Assembly: GCF_020271745.1 (NCBI RefSeq)
Contig: NZ_CP084296.1
Span: 1,054,001 to 1,118,000 of the forward strand
Reading direction: 5' to 3'
DNA from: Providencia alcalifaciens
GTDB lineage: Bacteria; Pseudomonadota; Gammaproteobacteria; Enterobacterales; Enterobacteriaceae
Length of the DNA: 64,000 nt
A model generated the notes under the pieces. That model saw nothing but the letters and a program-made list of their open reading frames with translations, ran no database searches and was not told the DNA's origin. A program made the position numbers and the translations under genes. Below, piece after piece: positions 49,501 to 60,310 of the stretch (the stretch's first letter is position 1; each line of letters begins with the position of its first letter).

Positions 49501-49613
49501 TGTCTCAATTTAGAGACAGCTTAGAAGACCTATTGATTTATTCATATAAATCAACCAGTAAAGTGTCTCTTTTTGACGACATGGAAATAGGGGTTTGTAT
49601 CGGATCTGCGACA
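49501..49613 (-). promoter_or_regulatory. Three GlrR-type activator sites upstream of glmZ
   Basis: TGTC-N10-GACA occurs at 49501-49518 and at 49564-49581, with a one-mismatch copy (TGTA-N10-GACA) at 49596-49613. This is the GlrR (YfhA) site pattern, and three such sites are known upstream of sigma-54-driven glmY/glmZ genes. A near-IHF sequence (aatcaaccagtaa, 49549-49561) lies between the first two. The rest of the glmZ to tRNA gap (49337-49822) has only the octamer repeat. Confidence 0.75.
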
Positions 49614-49732
49614 AATATTTTTATTCATTAAAAACATAACGTTACAAGAACACGCAGATAAGAACCATTCTTGTTAAAAGCGATACCAGAGATCTCTAAA
49701 ATAAAGATAATAAAAAAACAGATTCAAGAATA

Positions 49733-49772
49733 AAGATAAGAAGATAAGAAGATAAGAAGATAAGAAGATAAG
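49733..49772. repeat. Five-copy octamer tandem repeat
   Basis: Five perfect copies of AAGATAAG run head to tail in an intergenic purine-rich strand. Such 8-bp arrays vary in copy number by slippage. No gene reads through it. Confidence 0.95.
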
Positions 49773-49822
49773 GATACCGAAGGGGAACAATCAGGTTAGA
49801 AATAGTTAAGGTTTCAAAATGC

Positions 49823-49849
49823 AAAAACCCCGCTCGATTGAGCGGGGTT
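49823..49849 (-). terminator. Terminator of the argX-hisR-leuT-proM tRNA operon
   Basis: The ten-base perfect stem aaccccgctc / gagcggggtt is followed on the minus strand by TTTTTGC, nine bases past the last tRNA. Confidence 0.9.
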
Positions 49850-49857
49850 CTTTAAAT

Positions 49858-49934
49858 TGGTCGGCGAGAGAGGATTCGAACCTCCGACCCACTGGTCCCA
49901 AACCAGTTGCGCTACCAAGCTGCGCTACTCGCCG
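49858..49934 (-). tRNA. proM: tRNA-Pro (TGG)
   Basis: This is a 77-nt cloverleaf with encoded CCA; anticodon loop TTTGGGA gives TGG, and the T-loop is GGTTCGAATCC. It is the last gene of a four-tRNA operon in E. coli order. Confidence 0.97.
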
Positions 49935-49977
49935 AAATTTAACTGCTTAAGGCAGTAACTCGACATCATTTTTTTCG

Positions 49978-50064
49978 TGGTGCGAAAGGGGGGACTTGAA
50001 CCCCCACGTCCATAGGACACTAACACCTGAAGCTAGCGCGTCTACCAATTCCGCCACCCTCGCA
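49978..50064 (-). tRNA. leuT: tRNA-Leu (CAG)
   Basis: This is an 87-nt class II tRNA with long variable arm and encoded CCA; anticodon loop CTTCAGG gives CAG. Confidence 0.97.
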
Positions 50065-50079
50065 ATGTCACAAAAAAAA

Positions 50080-50156
50080 TGGGGTGGCTAATGGGACTCG
50101 AACCCACGACAACTGGAATCACAATCCAGGGCTCTACCAACTGAGCTATAGCCACC
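50080..50156 (-). tRNA. hisR: tRNA-His (GTG)
   Basis: This is a 77-nt tRNA with the extra 5' G of tRNA-His (GGTGGC start), anticodon loop TTGTGAT (GTG) and encoded CCA. Confidence 0.97.
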
Positions 50157-50234
50157 ATAACTTCACTTATTTCAAAGTGTTGTCATACTACTACATACAA
50201 CTTTGTTTTGCCACCGTAGCTTGTCACCTTTTGA

Positions 50235-50311
<77 letters not shown>

Positions 50312-50332
50312 TTAACGCCGTTGCGGGAGAGG

Positions 50333-50361
50333 ATAGTACGGATTTATCCCCCCGCTGTCTA
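50333..50361 (-). promoter_or_regulatory. Stringent-type promoter of the argX tRNA operon
   Basis: On the minus strand TAGACA (50356-50361) lies 17 bases from TACTAT (50333-50338), followed by the GC-rich CCTCTCCCGC discriminator. Confidence 0.75.
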
Positions 50362-50410
50362 GTCCTTTTTTCAATAAAATTATCGATTGCTTGCCTTTTA
50401 TCCATTTCGT

Positions 50411-50442
50411 CGAGAAAGAGAGCATTTTTTCCCTCTTTCTCG
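50411..50442 (-). terminator. Hairpin after thrP, possible terminator
   Basis: The ten-base stem cgagaaagag / ctctttctcg lies 34 bases past the thrP stop. There is no T run on the minus strand, so it may be a 3' stability element. Confidence 0.45.
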
Positions 50443-50475
50443 TTTATTAGATGAAATTTTACTCACAAAATATTT

Positions 50476-51855
50476 TTACGATGTGCTCTTATCGTGTCGA
50501 CTAAAGCTGCGGATCACAAAATAAAGCACTGAAACCGTCAATAAAAAGATAGCCCCCACAATCAGTGACAAACGCGTTTCTGGATTAATCGCCATTCCCA
50601 CCAGCACACAGGCTAAAAACAACAGTGTGGCGTAGTTCACCCATGGAAACAGAATCGATTTAAACGTATGCCCTGCCATCTGCTGCTGGTTCTGCTTGCG
50701 AAAGCGTAGCTGACTGGTCAAGATCACGAGCCACGGCACCATGCCTGGCAAGACGCTCGCACTATATACATACACAAACACCTGCTCTGGGTTTGGAATG
50801 ATGTAATTCAAGCTCGACCCTGCGACTAAACATAAGATAGTAAAACCGACACAACGCGCTGGAACGCCATTTTTCGTTAACTTTAACAGTGAACTAGGTA
50901 ACTGTTTATTCTGAGCCAGTGCGTACAGCATTCGCCCACCGCTGTACATGCCGCTATTGCAGCCAGACAATGCTGCGGTGAGCACCACAAAGTTAATAAC
51001 CGCGGCTGCCGAGACAATTCCCACTTTAGCGAACGTCATCACAAACGGGCTGCCTTGTTGTCCTACTTCCGTCCACGGGAACAGCGTCACCACAATAAAA
51101 ATAGCGCCGACATAGAAAATCAGAATGCGCCACAGAATATTATTGATGGCTTTTTTCAGTGTCACTTGTGGGTTTTTAGCTTCTCCTGCAGTGATCCCAA
51201 CGAGCTCAACACCTTGATAAGACGCCACCACGATACACAATGCAAATAAGAAACCTTTCCAGCCGCCAGCGAAGAATCCGCCATGTTCGGTTAAGTTAGC
51301 CAATCCAATCGGCTCGAAATTATTGCCAAGACCAAAGAAAATTAGCCCCAAACCAATCAAAATCATCACGACGATCGTGGTCACTTTGATCATCGCAAAC
51401 CAAAATTCCAGCTCGCCGTATAACCTCACTGCGGCCAGATTTGCCAGTGCCACCAACACAACAGCAACCATCGCAAATATCCACTGGGGCACATCAGGGA
51501 ACCAATATTTGGCATACTCCCCTATTGCGGTTATCTCTGAAATCCCAACCGCGACCCACATAAACCAATAACCCCACGCGGTTAAACATCCCCAAAAAGG
51601 ACTTAGATATTTATAACCAAATGAAGCAAATGAACCTGTTACTGGCTCCAGAAAGAGCATTTCGCCCATTGAACGCATGATGAAGAAGACAAATAGCCCT
51701 GCGATAATATACGCCAGCAATACGGATGGCCCCGCCCACTTCAACGTACTCGCTGAGCCCATAAATAGCCCAACTCCAATTGTTCCGCCCAAAGCAATCA
51801 GCTCAATATGACGGGCTTCTAGCCCTCGCTGAAGACCTTGCTGTGGCTTATCCAT
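50476..51855 (-). CDS. thrP: ThrP (YifK), threonine/serine permease
   Basis: ThrP is a 12-helix APC-family proton symporter for threonine and serine. It carries [24 protein letters not shown] (substrate-binding helix 1 break GGTIGVG), [11 protein letters not shown] and [19 protein letters not shown]. The protein has 459 residues (E. coli 461). ATG 51855 has GGGGA upstream; the longer reading of 17 codons is not supported. It lies between wecG and argX, as in E. coli. Confidence 0.94.
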   Translation of the reverse strand: MDKPQQGLQRGLEARHIELIALGGTIGVGLFMGSASTLKWAGPSVLLAYIIAGLFVFFIMRSMGEMLFLEPVTGSFASFGYKYLSPFWGCLTAWGYWFMWVAVGISEITAIGEYAKYWFPDVPQWIFAMVAVVLVALANLAAVRLYGELEFWFAMIKVTTIVVMILIGLGLIFFGLGNNFEPIGLANLTEHGGFFAGGWKGFLFALCIVVASYQGVELVGITAGEAKNPQVTLKKAINNILWRILIFYVGAIFIVVTLFPWTEVGQQGSPFVMTFAKVGIVSAAAVINFVVLTAALSGCNSGMYSGGRMLYALAQNKQLPSSLLKLTKNGVPARCVGFTILCLVAGSSLNYIIPNPEQVFVYVYSASVLPGMVPWLVILTSQLRFRKQNQQQMAGHTFKSILFPWVNYATLLFLACVLVGMAINPETRLSLIVGAIFLLTVSVLYFVIRSFSRHDKSTS

Positions 51856-52044
51856 AATTTCCCCTGTCGATAATAACCATTCGATATTCGCAGCTCTAAT
51901 AGCCATAACTTTTTAGTCATCGCGGCTGGTTGTCGAAAATAAGATAAAAAATACAATCCCCCAAGATACCGTGAGATCTCTTAGGTTGCATCTATTTTTG
52001 AACAATTGCAGATATATTTGAAGTGAAAATGAGGGCGCCAAAAA

Positions 52045-52068
52045 TAAATAAACCCGCATTGCGCGGGT
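52045..52068 (-). terminator. Terminator of the wec (ECA) operon
   Basis: On the minus strand ACCCGC pairs with GCGGGT around a five-base loop and is followed by TTATTTATTTTT, 20 bases past wecG. Confidence 0.8.
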
Positions 52069-52088
52069 CTATTCAGTCAGAAAAGAGC

Positions 52089-52826
52089 TTAAAGCTTACC
52101 ACCGTAGTAGTAGCCTAAAAACTTCAGCAATTTAAACTGCCGTTTAATTCGTGTTGGTTGAGAAAGTAAGCGATACAGCCATTCTAACCCTAAGTTTTGC
52201 CAAACTTTAGGCGCACGCTTAACGTGTCCGGTGAACACGTCATAAGTCCCACCGACGCCCATATACAGCGCATCAGGATGCACGACACGGCAATCACGCA
52301 TAAAGATTTCTTGCTTAGGAGAGCCCATCGCCACCGTCACAATCTTGGCACCGCTCGCATGAATACGCTCAAACAGCGCACTGCGGTCTTCTGCCGTAAA
52401 GTAGCCATCTTGGGAATCCACAATGTTGACATTCCATTGTGCGCGTAACTTCGCTTTGGTCTGCTCAAGAATTTCTGGCTTGCCACCCACTAAAAATACT
52501 GGCGTGCCTTCTTTTCCTGCACGCTCCATTAAACCTTCCCATAAATCGGCACCTGCCACACGAGAAACCTCGGCTTTCGGGTATTTACGGCGAATAGCAC
52601 GCACAATGCTGATCCCATCTGCATAAAGATATTCTGCCTGCCCTAATAAGGTATTCAGTGCGGTATCTTGCTCTGCAATCATCACTTTTTCTGCGTTGAT
52701 AGCCACTAATGTGCCTGTTTTGGTCTTACCGTCGGCAAACAAATAGTCTAAAAAGTGGGCCATGTTTTTAAAGCCCCAAATATTATGACCTCTGATGCTA
52801 TATTGAGGAATTGACGACTGTTCCAT
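52089..52826 (-). CDS. wecG: WecG, UDP-ManNAcA transferase
   Basis: WecG (WecG/TagA/CpsF family, GT26) adds ManNAcA to lipid I to make ECA lipid II at the inner membrane. [41 protein letters not shown] and [12 protein letters not shown] are family motifs; the basic C terminus ([16 protein letters not shown]) likely anchors it to the membrane. The protein has 245 residues (E. coli 246). Confidence 0.95.
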   Translation of the reverse strand: MEQSSIPQYSIRGHNIWGFKNMAHFLDYLFADGKTKTGTLVAINAEKVMIAEQDTALNTLLGQAEYLYADGISIVRAIRRKYPKAEVSRVAGADLWEGLMERAGKEGTPVFLVGGKPEILEQTKAKLRAQWNVNIVDSQDGYFTAEDRSALFERIHASGAKIVTVAMGSPKQEIFMRDCRVVHPDALYMGVGGTYDVFTGHVKRAPKVWQNLGLEWLYRLLSQPTRIKRQFKLLKFLGYYYGGKL

Positions 52827-52836
52827 GATGCTCCTT

Positions 52837-54192
52837 TTAACGGCTTTCCCGTTGACCGCTTTTTAAATATAAAGCGGCTTTGGTACGAATAAGACCGGCA
52901 CTTTCAAATAACCAGTACAGTAATTTAGCTAACACTAAACATAGCCCGAAGACTAAACAGAAAAAGACTACGCGCGAAACGAAGGAATCGACTCCTTCAC
53001 GGGCTAATACAATCATGTTGAAGATGGCGCCGAAACAAAATGCCTGCATAATCGCAGCCTTGTAACGGTTGGATTCTTTTAGGCTTAAACCATAAATCCA
53101 GTCAAACCATTTAATGATCATACCCACCACGATGGCACCTAGCGGGATAAACAGCACTCCGCCCATGACCACCAGCGAACCAATTAACGTTGGTGAAATG
53201 GCTAATCCAGAATGGTTATTCAGCACTTCCCACGTAAAATAGTTAGCCGAGTTTAATACCGTATCAGGGCGCTCAGGCCATACCCATGAAGGAATAAACA
53301 CATAGAAATCACGGATAATCGGTGCTAAACCTTGGAATTCCATTTGATCATAATAGCTGAGCAATAACCCTAAGTTTTCCCATGGCGAGAACGTATCACG
53401 GGTTAGATACAAGAAGGTATAAAACGCTTCAGCACCGCTCACATCAAGCCCATAACGTTTGAGGGCTAACCAGAACATCCCGACAATACTTGCCACACCC
53501 GCCGCAGCCAGCATCCAAAGCGTGATCCAACCTCTAACTATCCCAATAAACAGGAATAGAGCAAATGCCAAGATAATATTGGCACGAGTTCCGCCCACAA
53601 TCACATAGGTTAAGAAACCGAATGAGACCGTACTGATCAAGAAGAAAATCCAGCGTTTTTGCGTAGGTTTCAAGAAATAGACAATCAGCATCGCAGGAAT
53701 AAAGAAGTAGAAAAAGCGCTTCAGAGCCACGCCCGACACCTGACTGGAAAATATCTGGCTATAGGATTTTAACTTAAACAATAAGAAACCATTGTCCATG
53801 AAGAAAATCCCTACAGTGACCACGGCGACAGAGATCAACAGTAAGCAGGTCAAATTGGTTTCCACTTTATTCATGCTAAATACGGTGCGACGCTGGGTAT
53901 CCACGCGCTTAGTTAAGCGCGTTTTGTACGTCACATAGTAAATAGCGTAGAAACTGGTTGACGCCAGCATGGCATACATCAAGTAATCTGCGGGGACAAT
54001 TGCCACATCAAACTGGAAAACCAATGCACAAGTCAGCGGGAATCCGAAGTAAAATGTCAGTAAATACAATAAAGTAAAGAAAATATTAAAATTAAAGCGC
54101 ACACGTAAAAACTCTTTATACATCAGCGTGCCGATAAAAATAATAGAGATTAGGTAGATAAGCGCTAAGCCACCCAATTCAAGCAATGTCAT
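52837..54192 (-). CDS. wzyE: WzyE, ECA polysaccharide polymerase
   Basis: WzyE polymerises ECA trisaccharide repeats at the periplasmic face. The sequence is almost wholly hydrophobic with about 11 membrane helices; [15 protein letters not shown] near the start and [23 protein letters not shown] in a periplasmic loop are family-like. The protein has 451 residues (E. coli 450). It overlaps wecF by four bases. Confidence 0.93.
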   Translation of the reverse strand: MTLLELGGLALIYLISIIFIGTLMYKEFLRVRFNFNIFFTLLYLLTFYFGFPLTCALVFQFDVAIVPADYLMYAMLASTSFYAIYYVTYKTRLTKRVDTQRRTVFSMNKVETNLTCLLLISVAVVTVGIFFMDNGFLLFKLKSYSQIFSSQVSGVALKRFFYFFIPAMLIVYFLKPTQKRWIFFLISTVSFGFLTYVIVGGTRANIILAFALFLFIGIVRGWITLWMLAAAGVASIVGMFWLALKRYGLDVSGAEAFYTFLYLTRDTFSPWENLGLLLSYYDQMEFQGLAPIIRDFYVFIPSWVWPERPDTVLNSANYFTWEVLNNHSGLAISPTLIGSLVVMGGVLFIPLGAIVVGMIIKWFDWIYGLSLKESNRYKAAIMQAFCFGAIFNMIVLAREGVDSFVSRVVFFCLVFGLCLVLAKLLYWLFESAGLIRTKAALYLKSGQRESR

Positions 54193-55271
54193 GCTTTAGC
54201 CTCCGCAATGCTGAGGATCTGTTTCCAGCCATCAGTAAAGTTAGGCGCAAAGAATTCAATATGCTGTTTATTAAGCGAATTCATTTGGCGTTGTGCTTCA
54301 TCCACTAATGGCAGAGTCAGCTCATCACCATAGAAAAAGACCGGGACATTCTGCGCTGTTAAATCTTGCCAGAAGGTATTTTGGCGGCTAATGACAAAAG
54401 GAATAGAGAACTGAATAAGCAAACAAACCGTTCCAATCCCTTGTTGACGATTAAAAATAAAGTAGCCGAGGTCGCAGGTTTTCAGCAAATTCAGGTAGTC
54501 ATTGAATGCCACTCGTTCTTTGAGAACCTCCACCTGTCCCTCAGGGAATTCGCTCTGTGCTGCTTGCTCAACTTCGGCAATATAGTTTTGGTTATTCGCT
54601 GGGTAGCCCATCGGGACTATCACCTTCACCTTGTCACCAAATTGCTGTTTAATCGCGCTCAGCGCTTCCACATGACGATTAGAACGGTCACCTGAGTTAC
54701 CGAGCAGGATAGTTAATTGCTCGCCCTCACGAGGCTGACGTTCATTTAGTGTCAATGCCGGATCCATACGCGTCGGGAAATAAAGTACCGACGATGGCAC
54801 ATTAGGATTCGACTGTTGAAAATGGCACAAATCTCCCCGCGTTGCACAAACATGCCCCACTTTCTTTTGAGCCAGACGGCGTAGAATATAAAACAGCTTA
54901 AATTTCAGCGAGCTGGATTCTTCATAGAGATCAGCACCCCAAATATGCCACCAGAATTGATGGGATTTTATCTTGCCAAAAAGCAGCGCTAACCAAATTG
55001 GCGCATTAAATTGCCCATGGAAGAAAAAGCGTGTACGACGCTCCGCTTTCGCGCGACGAATGACGCTGTCTGCAATAGATTGCTTGCTGTCAAAAACTTC
55101 AATTTCAAGCATTGGATAGGCAGCAGCAAGCTGCGCATCCTGGCTTACCACCATAAAATGCGGCTTTTGTGACGGTGCCATCTCTTGGCAAATAACGTTA
55201 TTAAAAAACGTTAAAACCGTCTGATTATGATGCGGGAGATCAGATCCCAGTACATGTATTAAGGTTGTCAT
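54189..55271 (-). CDS. wecF: WecF (RffT), Fuc4NAc transferase
   Basis: WecF (GT56) transfers Fuc4NAc to ECA lipid II to make lipid [31 protein letters not shown] and [19 protein letters not shown] fit the family. The protein has 360 residues (E. coli 359). It overlaps wzxE and wzyE by four bases on each side, so all three are probably translated as a coupled set. Confidence 0.93.
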   Translation of the reverse strand: MTTLIHVLGSDLPHHNQTVLTFFNNVICQEMAPSQKPHFMVVSQDAQLAAAYPMLEIEVFDSKQSIADSVIRRAKAERRTRFFFHGQFNAPIWLALLFGKIKSHQFWWHIWGADLYEESSSLKFKLFYILRRLAQKKVGHVCATRGDLCHFQQSNPNVPSSVLYFPTRMDPALTLNERQPREGEQLTILLGNSGDRSNRHVEALSAIKQQFGDKVKVIVPMGYPANNQNYIAEVEQAAQSEFPEGQVEVLKERVAFNDYLNLLKTCDLGYFIFNRQQGIGTVCLLIQFSIPFVISRQNTFWQDLTAQNVPVFFYGDELTLPLVDEAQRQMNSLNKQHIEFFAPNFTDGWKQILSIAEAKA

Positions 55272-56518
55272 GCTCGCCTACGGTAGATCAAAAATACGCA
55301 ACAACAGAGAGTAAAATATACGATATAGGTCGCCATATAGGCTTGGGTCGCCCCCACGGCTCCATGCTCAGGTATAAACCAATGGGCAAAGCCCGTTAAC
55401 AGAACAAATTGGCTCACTTCTGTAAGAACATAAAAACGCAGCGCTGCTTTCGCGATGACCAGATAACCAAAGACGTAAGCACCCACTTTCAACACATCGC
55501 CGACCAGCTGCCAAGCAAACAGGTCTCTCATCCCTGTAAACTCTTTTGAGAACAGCAGCCAAATCGCAAAATCACGCAGTAGCCAAACCGTAAAGCTGAC
55601 GGCGGCAACAGCAGGTAATACAAACTTCAACGCCTTAACAATTTCGGCAGAAATTTCATTTTTATGCTGTAAACGGGACAGCGTGGGCAGTAAATAGACC
55701 GAAAATGTTGCTGTGATGAATTGTAAATAGGCATCCGAAATCGTGGTGACGCCAGTCCATAACCCAACTTCATCCCAGCTATAGGTCTGTGCCAGTAAAT
55801 TTCGCATCATGATATAGGCAACAGGCAGTGTGATTGCCGTTAGCATTGCCATGATGGTGAACTTACCAAGATTGGTGGCAATGGCTTTATCCCATGCAGG
55901 TTTGAGTGATGACAACGCAAATTGTTTACGTCGAATAACCATTCCTGCCGCAGGCAGTACTACCAACGCGGGTACCAATGCTAGCCCTGCAAGTGCGCCA
56001 TCATAACCGCCCATCAGATAGCATAAATAATAGGCGACCACGCCGATTATGCTACCAAAAATGATCGCTGTTGCATTCCCAGCAGCGTCTCGGTAACCTT
56101 TCAAAATTGCCAAAAAATAGTTCGCATACGCGATACCCATTTGAATCAAGGCAACCATGCGGATCACGCCACTGTATTGCTCACTATCAAATAGTGCAGC
56201 ACTGATCGGGGCACTGCATAACAAGAAAATAATCGCCAGTAACGTTGAAAATCCAAGAATTATCGTTGAAGACGTTCCCAGCACAGCCCGTAATTTTTGC
56301 GGATCTTGATGGTGTTCTGCCACATATTTTGTGACGCCATTGAAGATCCCAGCGCCAGACAATACGCCTAGCACCGTAATTAATTGGCGGAAGTTCCCAG
56401 CAAGACCCACACCACTCGGGCCAAATGAGACTGCAAATAATTTAACGATTAACAGGCCCACCCCGATTTTAATCAGGGTAGACCCAGCAGTCCAAACCGA
56501 TGCTTTAGCGAGTGACAT
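55268..56518 (-). CDS. wzxE: WzxE, ECA lipid III flippase
   Basis: WzxE is a MOP-family flippase moving lipid III across the inner membrane. There are about twelve hydrophobic segments; the start [19 protein letters not shown] and [32 protein letters not shown] are family-like. The protein has 416 residues, as in E. coli. It overlaps the wecE stop by one base. Confidence 0.94.
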   Translation of the reverse strand: MSLAKASVWTAGSTLIKIGVGLLIVKLFAVSFGPSGVGLAGNFRQLITVLGVLSGAGIFNGVTKYVAEHHQDPQKLRAVLGTSSTIILGFSTLLAIIFLLCSAPISAALFDSEQYSGVIRMVALIQMGIAYANYFLAILKGYRDAAGNATAIIFGSIIGVVAYYLCYLMGGYDGALAGLALVPALVVLPAAGMVIRRKQFALSSLKPAWDKAIATNLGKFTIMAMLTAITLPVAYIMMRNLLAQTYSWDEVGLWTGVTTISDAYLQFITATFSVYLLPTLSRLQHKNEISAEIVKALKFVLPAVAAVSFTVWLLRDFAIWLLFSKEFTGMRDLFAWQLVGDVLKVGAYVFGYLVIAKAALRFYVLTEVSQFVLLTGFAHWFIPEHGAVGATQAYMATYIVYFTLCCCVFLIYRRRA

Positions 56519-57648
56519 TAGGCAAAGAACGCTTTAATTCGCTCAATAACCACTTGTTGCTCGTCGTCTGTCATGTTGTAGAACATTGGCAGACGCACTA
56601 AACGGTCACTTTCAACCGAAGTGTATTTGTCTTCACCGTGGAAATAACCAAATTCCATTCCAGCTGGGCTGGTGTGCAGCGGTACATAGTGGAATACCGT
56701 CAAAATACCATGGGATTTCATATAGTCATTGAACGCTGTGCGCTCTTCCACATCTTTGAGTTTGATATAGAACATATGGGCATTATGTTTCAAATCTTCT
56801 GGCACAGTTGCTAACACTAAACGACCGGCAGCTACCAGCGGTTGTAACGCTTGATTATAGCGCTCCCACAGCAGTAAGCGACGTTCGTTGATTTTGTCTG
56901 CTTCTTCTAACTGAGCCCATAAATAGGCCGCTTGTAAGTCAGACAACAGGTAGCTTGAACCGATGTCGCGCCAGGTGTATTTGTCCACTTGACCACGGAA
57001 GAATTGGCTGCGGTTTGTGCCTTTTTCGCGGATCACTTCTGCACGATTAATCAGCGCTTTATCATTGATTAAGGTCGCACCACCTTCACCACCTGAAGAG
57101 TAGTTTTTGGTTTCATGGAAGCTATAGCAACCAATATGACCGATGGTACCCAGTGCTTTACCTTTATAGGTAGACATAACGCCTTGCGCCGCGTCTTCAA
57201 TCACAAATAAATTGTGTTTCTTTGCAATCGCCATGATGGTGTCCATTTCGCAAGCCACACCCGCGTAGTGAACAGGAACAATTGCACGTGTACGATCAGT
57301 GATTGCCGCTTCAATTTTGGTTTCATCGATATTCATCGTATCTGGACGAATATCCACGAACACAATTTTAGCGCCGCGTAACACGAATGCATTAGAGGTC
57401 GATACGAAAGTAAAGCTTGGCATGATGACTTCATCGCCCGGCTTAATATCAATCAGGATCGCTGCCATTTCTAATGAAGCGGTGCAAGACGGCGTTAACT
57501 GGACTTTCGGACAGTTAAAGCGTTTCTCCATCCACTCTTCACAACGCTTAGTGAAACCACCATCCCCACACAGTTTGCCACTTGCCATGGCCTGCTTCAT
57601 ATACTCAACTTCAGTACCTACAACGGGTGGTTTATTAAATGGAATCAT
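56518..57648 (-). CDS. wecE: WecE (RffA), dTDP-4-oxo-6-deoxyglucose transaminase
   Basis: WecE is a PLP enzyme that makes dTDP-4-amino-4,6-dideoxygalactose for Fuc4NAc. The PLP Lys is in HETKNYSSGGEGG; EVIMPSFTFVSTSNAFVLRGA and EDAAQG are typical of DegT/DnrJ/EryC1 transaminases. ATG 57648 has GGGGAC upstream and gives 376 residues, the E. coli length; it overlaps the wecD stop. Confidence 0.95.
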   Translation of the reverse strand: MIPFNKPPVVGTEVEYMKQAMASGKLCGDGGFTKRCEEWMEKRFNCPKVQLTPSCTASLEMAAILIDIKPGDEVIMPSFTFVSTSNAFVLRGAKIVFVDIRPDTMNIDETKIEAAITDRTRAIVPVHYAGVACEMDTIMAIAKKHNLFVIEDAAQGVMSTYKGKALGTIGHIGCYSFHETKNYSSGGEGGATLINDKALINRAEVIREKGTNRSQFFRGQVDKYTWRDIGSSYLLSDLQAAYLWAQLEEADKINERRLLLWERYNQALQPLVAAGRLVLATVPEDLKHNAHMFYIKLKDVEERTAFNDYMKSHGILTVFHYVPLHTSPAGMEFGYFHGEDKYTSVESDRLVRLPMFYNMTDDEQQVVIERIKAFFA

Positions 57649-58375
57649 GTTGTCCCCTGTATAACCAATATGCGGTGCTGGCGATAGCCGCACCGCTACG
57701 TGAATAAAGATTTAATGCCGCAACATTGCTCATTTGCGTGGCAACATTTAACTGTCTTTTTTGGTGTTGCACACACCACTGATACGCTGCTGACATTAAT
57801 TTCCGACCGATACCGCGTCCTGTTGCACTTGGCGTTGCCGCTAATAGCCCAATTCGCGCTGTATCTGCATCAAGGCTGCGTAGGCTAACGAAACCTAAAA
57901 TATCACCTGTATTATTTCTAAGGAGTAAACAGGTATGGTCAAAAGTGCCGAGAACCGCTTTTTCTATCCATAATGCATAAAACCGACCGCTATCCCCTTC
58001 ATGGTACCAAGGGGCTCTAAAACGACTGTTACCAAACACAGCGGCAGCGGTATCGCGCAGAGAAACAATATCCCCGGTTTGTGCAACAACCACATTATCC
58101 GTCTCTGATAACGCTGTGTTTAGATAAGCATTTTCTGTGCCAATCGTTAATGAAAAATCAATTTCGCCTTCAACAAAGCTGAATCCCATACTGGCAAGTT
58201 CATCGATTTTAGCGGTCTCGGATGCCGCAACTTTCGCTTGCACAATATCAAATTTATCCAATTGATAAGAAAGAATAATTTGTGCATCAGTCGCGGCAAA
58301 ATCCAGTTTTGCCGTTGAACGTTTGAAAAAATCAGATTCCCAATCTAGGGGATCAATATTGGCGCGGACGGACAC
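57635..58375 (-). CDS. wecD: WecD (RffC), dTDP-Fuc4N acetyltransferase
   Basis: WecD is a GNAT-family acetyltransferase that acetylates the amino sugar to give dTDP-Fuc4NAc. GNAT motifs: [27 protein letters not shown] (acetyl-CoA loop) and [19 protein letters not shown]. The protein has 246 residues, against 224 in E. coli as I recall, the extra being in the N-terminal half. It starts at GTG 58375, inside the 3' end of rffH. Confidence 0.92.
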   Translation of the reverse strand: MSVRANIDPLDWESDFFKRSTAKLDFAATDAQIILSYQLDKFDIVQAKVAASETAKIDELASMGFSFVEGEIDFSLTIGTENAYLNTALSETDNVVVAQTGDIVSLRDTAAAVFGNSRFRAPWYHEGDSGRFYALWIEKAVLGTFDHTCLLLRNNTGDILGFVSLRSLDADTARIGLLAATPSATGRGIGRKLMSAAYQWCVQHQKRQLNVATQMSNVAALNLYSRSGAAIASTAYWLYRGQHDSI

Positions 58376-59234
58376 GAAGTAAGTCCTCTAAGTATTTGCC
58401 ATAGCCCGTTTTATTCAGGCGAGCTGCGGCTTCTTTAACTTGGTCGTCAGACAACCAGCCATTACGCCATGCAATCTCTTCTAAACAAGCTACTTTAAAG
58501 CCTTGGCGTTTCTCAACAGTCTGAACGAACGTGCCGGCTTCAATTAAGCTGTCATGAGTGCCTGTGTCTAACCAAGCGAATCCACGACCGAGTAGCTCAA
58601 CACTTAACTCACCGCGTTCTAAATACATTTGGTTGATGGAGGTAATTTCTAATTCACCACGTTCAGAAGGTTTTACTTGTTTAGCAAAATCAACCACTTG
58701 GTTATCATAGAAATATAAACCCGTCACTGCCCAGTTTGATTTTGGCTGTTTTGGTTTCTCTTCGATAGACAACGCTTTGAAGTTGTCATCAAATTCCACT
58801 ACACCAAAACGCTCAGGGTCCATCACTTGGTAGCCAAATACCGTCGCGCCCTTTTGACGTGCCGCGACTGACATTAATTTAGGGCTGAATGAGTGACCGA
58901 AGAAAATATTGTCTCCGAGCACTAAGCAGCAAGAGTCCCCATTAATGAACTCTTCACCAATGATAAACGCTTGAGCCAATCCATCTGGAGAAGGCTGTTC
59001 CGCGTAGCTCAATTCGATCCCAAATTCATGACCATCGCCCAGTAAACGCTGGAACATTGGCAAATCATCCGGCGTCGAAATCACCAGAATTTCACGGATC
59101 CCTGCCAGCATTAACACTGACAGCGGATAGTAGATCATTGGCTTGTCATAAATAGGCAGTAACTGTTTTGAGATGCCGCGAGTGATCGGGTGCAAACGCG
59201 TTCCCGAGCCACCAGCCAGAATAATACCTTTCAT
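58353..59234 (-). CDS. rffH: RffH, glucose-1-phosphate thymidylyltransferase
   Basis: RffH makes dTDP-glucose from glucose 1-phosphate and dTTP. The nucleotide-binding signature [29 protein letters not shown] is complete; LGDNIFFGH and [14 protein letters not shown] follow. The protein has 293 residues, as in E. coli. It is eight bases past rffG. Confidence 0.95.
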   Translation of the reverse strand: MKGIILAGGSGTRLHPITRGISKQLLPIYDKPMIYYPLSVLMLAGIREILVISTPDDLPMFQRLLGDGHEFGIELSYAEQPSPDGLAQAFIIGEEFINGDSCCLVLGDNIFFGHSFSPKLMSVAARQKGATVFGYQVMDPERFGVVEFDDNFKALSIEEKPKQPKSNWAVTGLYFYDNQVVDFAKQVKPSERGELEITSINQMYLERGELSVELLGRGFAWLDTGTHDSLIEAGTFVQTVEKRQGFKVACLEEIAWRNGWLSDDQVKEAAARLNKTGYGKYLEDLLRVRPRQY

Positions 59235-59242
59235 ATTGCCTC

Positions 59243-60310
59243 CTAGCTGCCTAAGCCCAGACGTTCACCGGCATAGGAACCATCTTGCACACGGCGCCAC
59301 CAAGTTTCATTGTTTAAATACCACAGCACCGTTTTACGGATCCCGGATTCAAACGTCTCTTCTGGTGCCCAGCCTAATTCACGCTCAATTTTATCGGCGT
59401 CAATGGCATAGCGCATATCGTGACCTGGGCGATCTTTCACATACGTGATTAAGTCGCGGTAATAAGCAACCCCTTGAGGTTTCTGCGGGTGCAGTTCTTC
59501 AAGTAATTCACAAATTGTTTCAACCACTTGAATATTACGACGCTCGTTATGACCACCAATATTGTAGGTTGAACCCGGCTGTGCTTGAGTTGCTACTAAA
59601 TGTAGCGCTCGCGCATGGTCTTCCACAAACAGCCAATCACGAATTTGCTCACCTTTGCCATATACTGGTAGCGGCTTACCGGAAATCGCATTCAAAATAA
59701 TCAATGGGATCAGCTTCTCAGGGAAGTGATATGGACCATAGTTATTTGAGCAGTTGGTGATCATGGTCGGTAAACCATAAGTTCTCTGCCACGCACGCAC
59801 TAAATGGTCGCTAGATGCTTTTGAGGCTGAATATGGGCTGCTTGGTGCGTACGGTGTGGTTTCCGTGAAGAAACCATCTGGACCTTCTAAGTCGCCATAC
59901 ACTTCATCGGTTGAAATGTGGTGGAAACGGAAATCCGCTTTTTTACTATCTTCAAGCCCAGACCAGTAATGACGCGCTGCTTCTAACAGAGTGTAAGTAC
60001 CCACTATATTAGTTTCGATAAATGCCGCAGGACCATCAATTGAGCGGTCAACGTGGCTTTCTGCCGCTAAATGCATCACGACATCAGGTTTGTGTTCAGC
60101 AAACACTTTATCCAACGCAGCACGGTCACAAATGTTCACTTGCTCAAAAGCATAACGCTCGCTATTGGCGACTTCCGCTAATGATTCCAAATTACCCGCA
60201 TAGGTTAAACAGTCAACCACAATCGCGTGGTCTTTTGTGTTTTCAATCACATGACGAACAACAGCAGAGCCGATAAAGCCGGCTCCACCTGTAATTAAAA
60301 TACGTTTCAA
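59243..60310 (-). CDS. rffG: RffG, dTDP-glucose 4,6-dehydratase
   Basis: RffG makes dTDP-4-oxo-6-deoxyglucose. Extended SDR: NAD-binding [11 protein letters not shown], catalytic YSASK and the active-site STDEVYGDL. The start was set at TTG 60310, which has GGAG seven bases upstream and overlaps the wecC stop as TTGA, giving 355 residues and MKRILITGG as in E. coli. The ATG two codons upstream is only one base from GGAG, too close to use. Confidence 0.94.
   Translation of the reverse strand: MKRILITGGAGFIGSAVVRHVIENTKDHAIVVDCLTYAGNLESLAEVANSERYAFEQVNICDRAALDKVFAEHKPDVVMHLAAESHVDRSIDGPAAFIETNIVGTYTLLEAARHYWSGLEDSKKADFRFHHISTDEVYGDLEGPDGFFTETTPYAPSSPYSASKASSDHLVRAWQRTYGLPTMITNCSNNYGPYHFPEKLIPLIILNAISGKPLPVYGKGEQIRDWLFVEDHARALHLVATQAQPGSTYNIGGHNERRNIQVVETICELLEELHPQKPQGVAYYRDLITYVKDRPGHDMRYAIDADKIERELGWAPEETFESGIRKTVLWYLNNETWWRRVQDGSYAGERLGLGS

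Noticed and set aside
49347-49631. A 94-codon ORF upstream of glmZ
   Set aside because: It has no ribosome site and lies over the glmZ promoter and GlrR-type sites; conserved regulatory DNA explains the stretch better.
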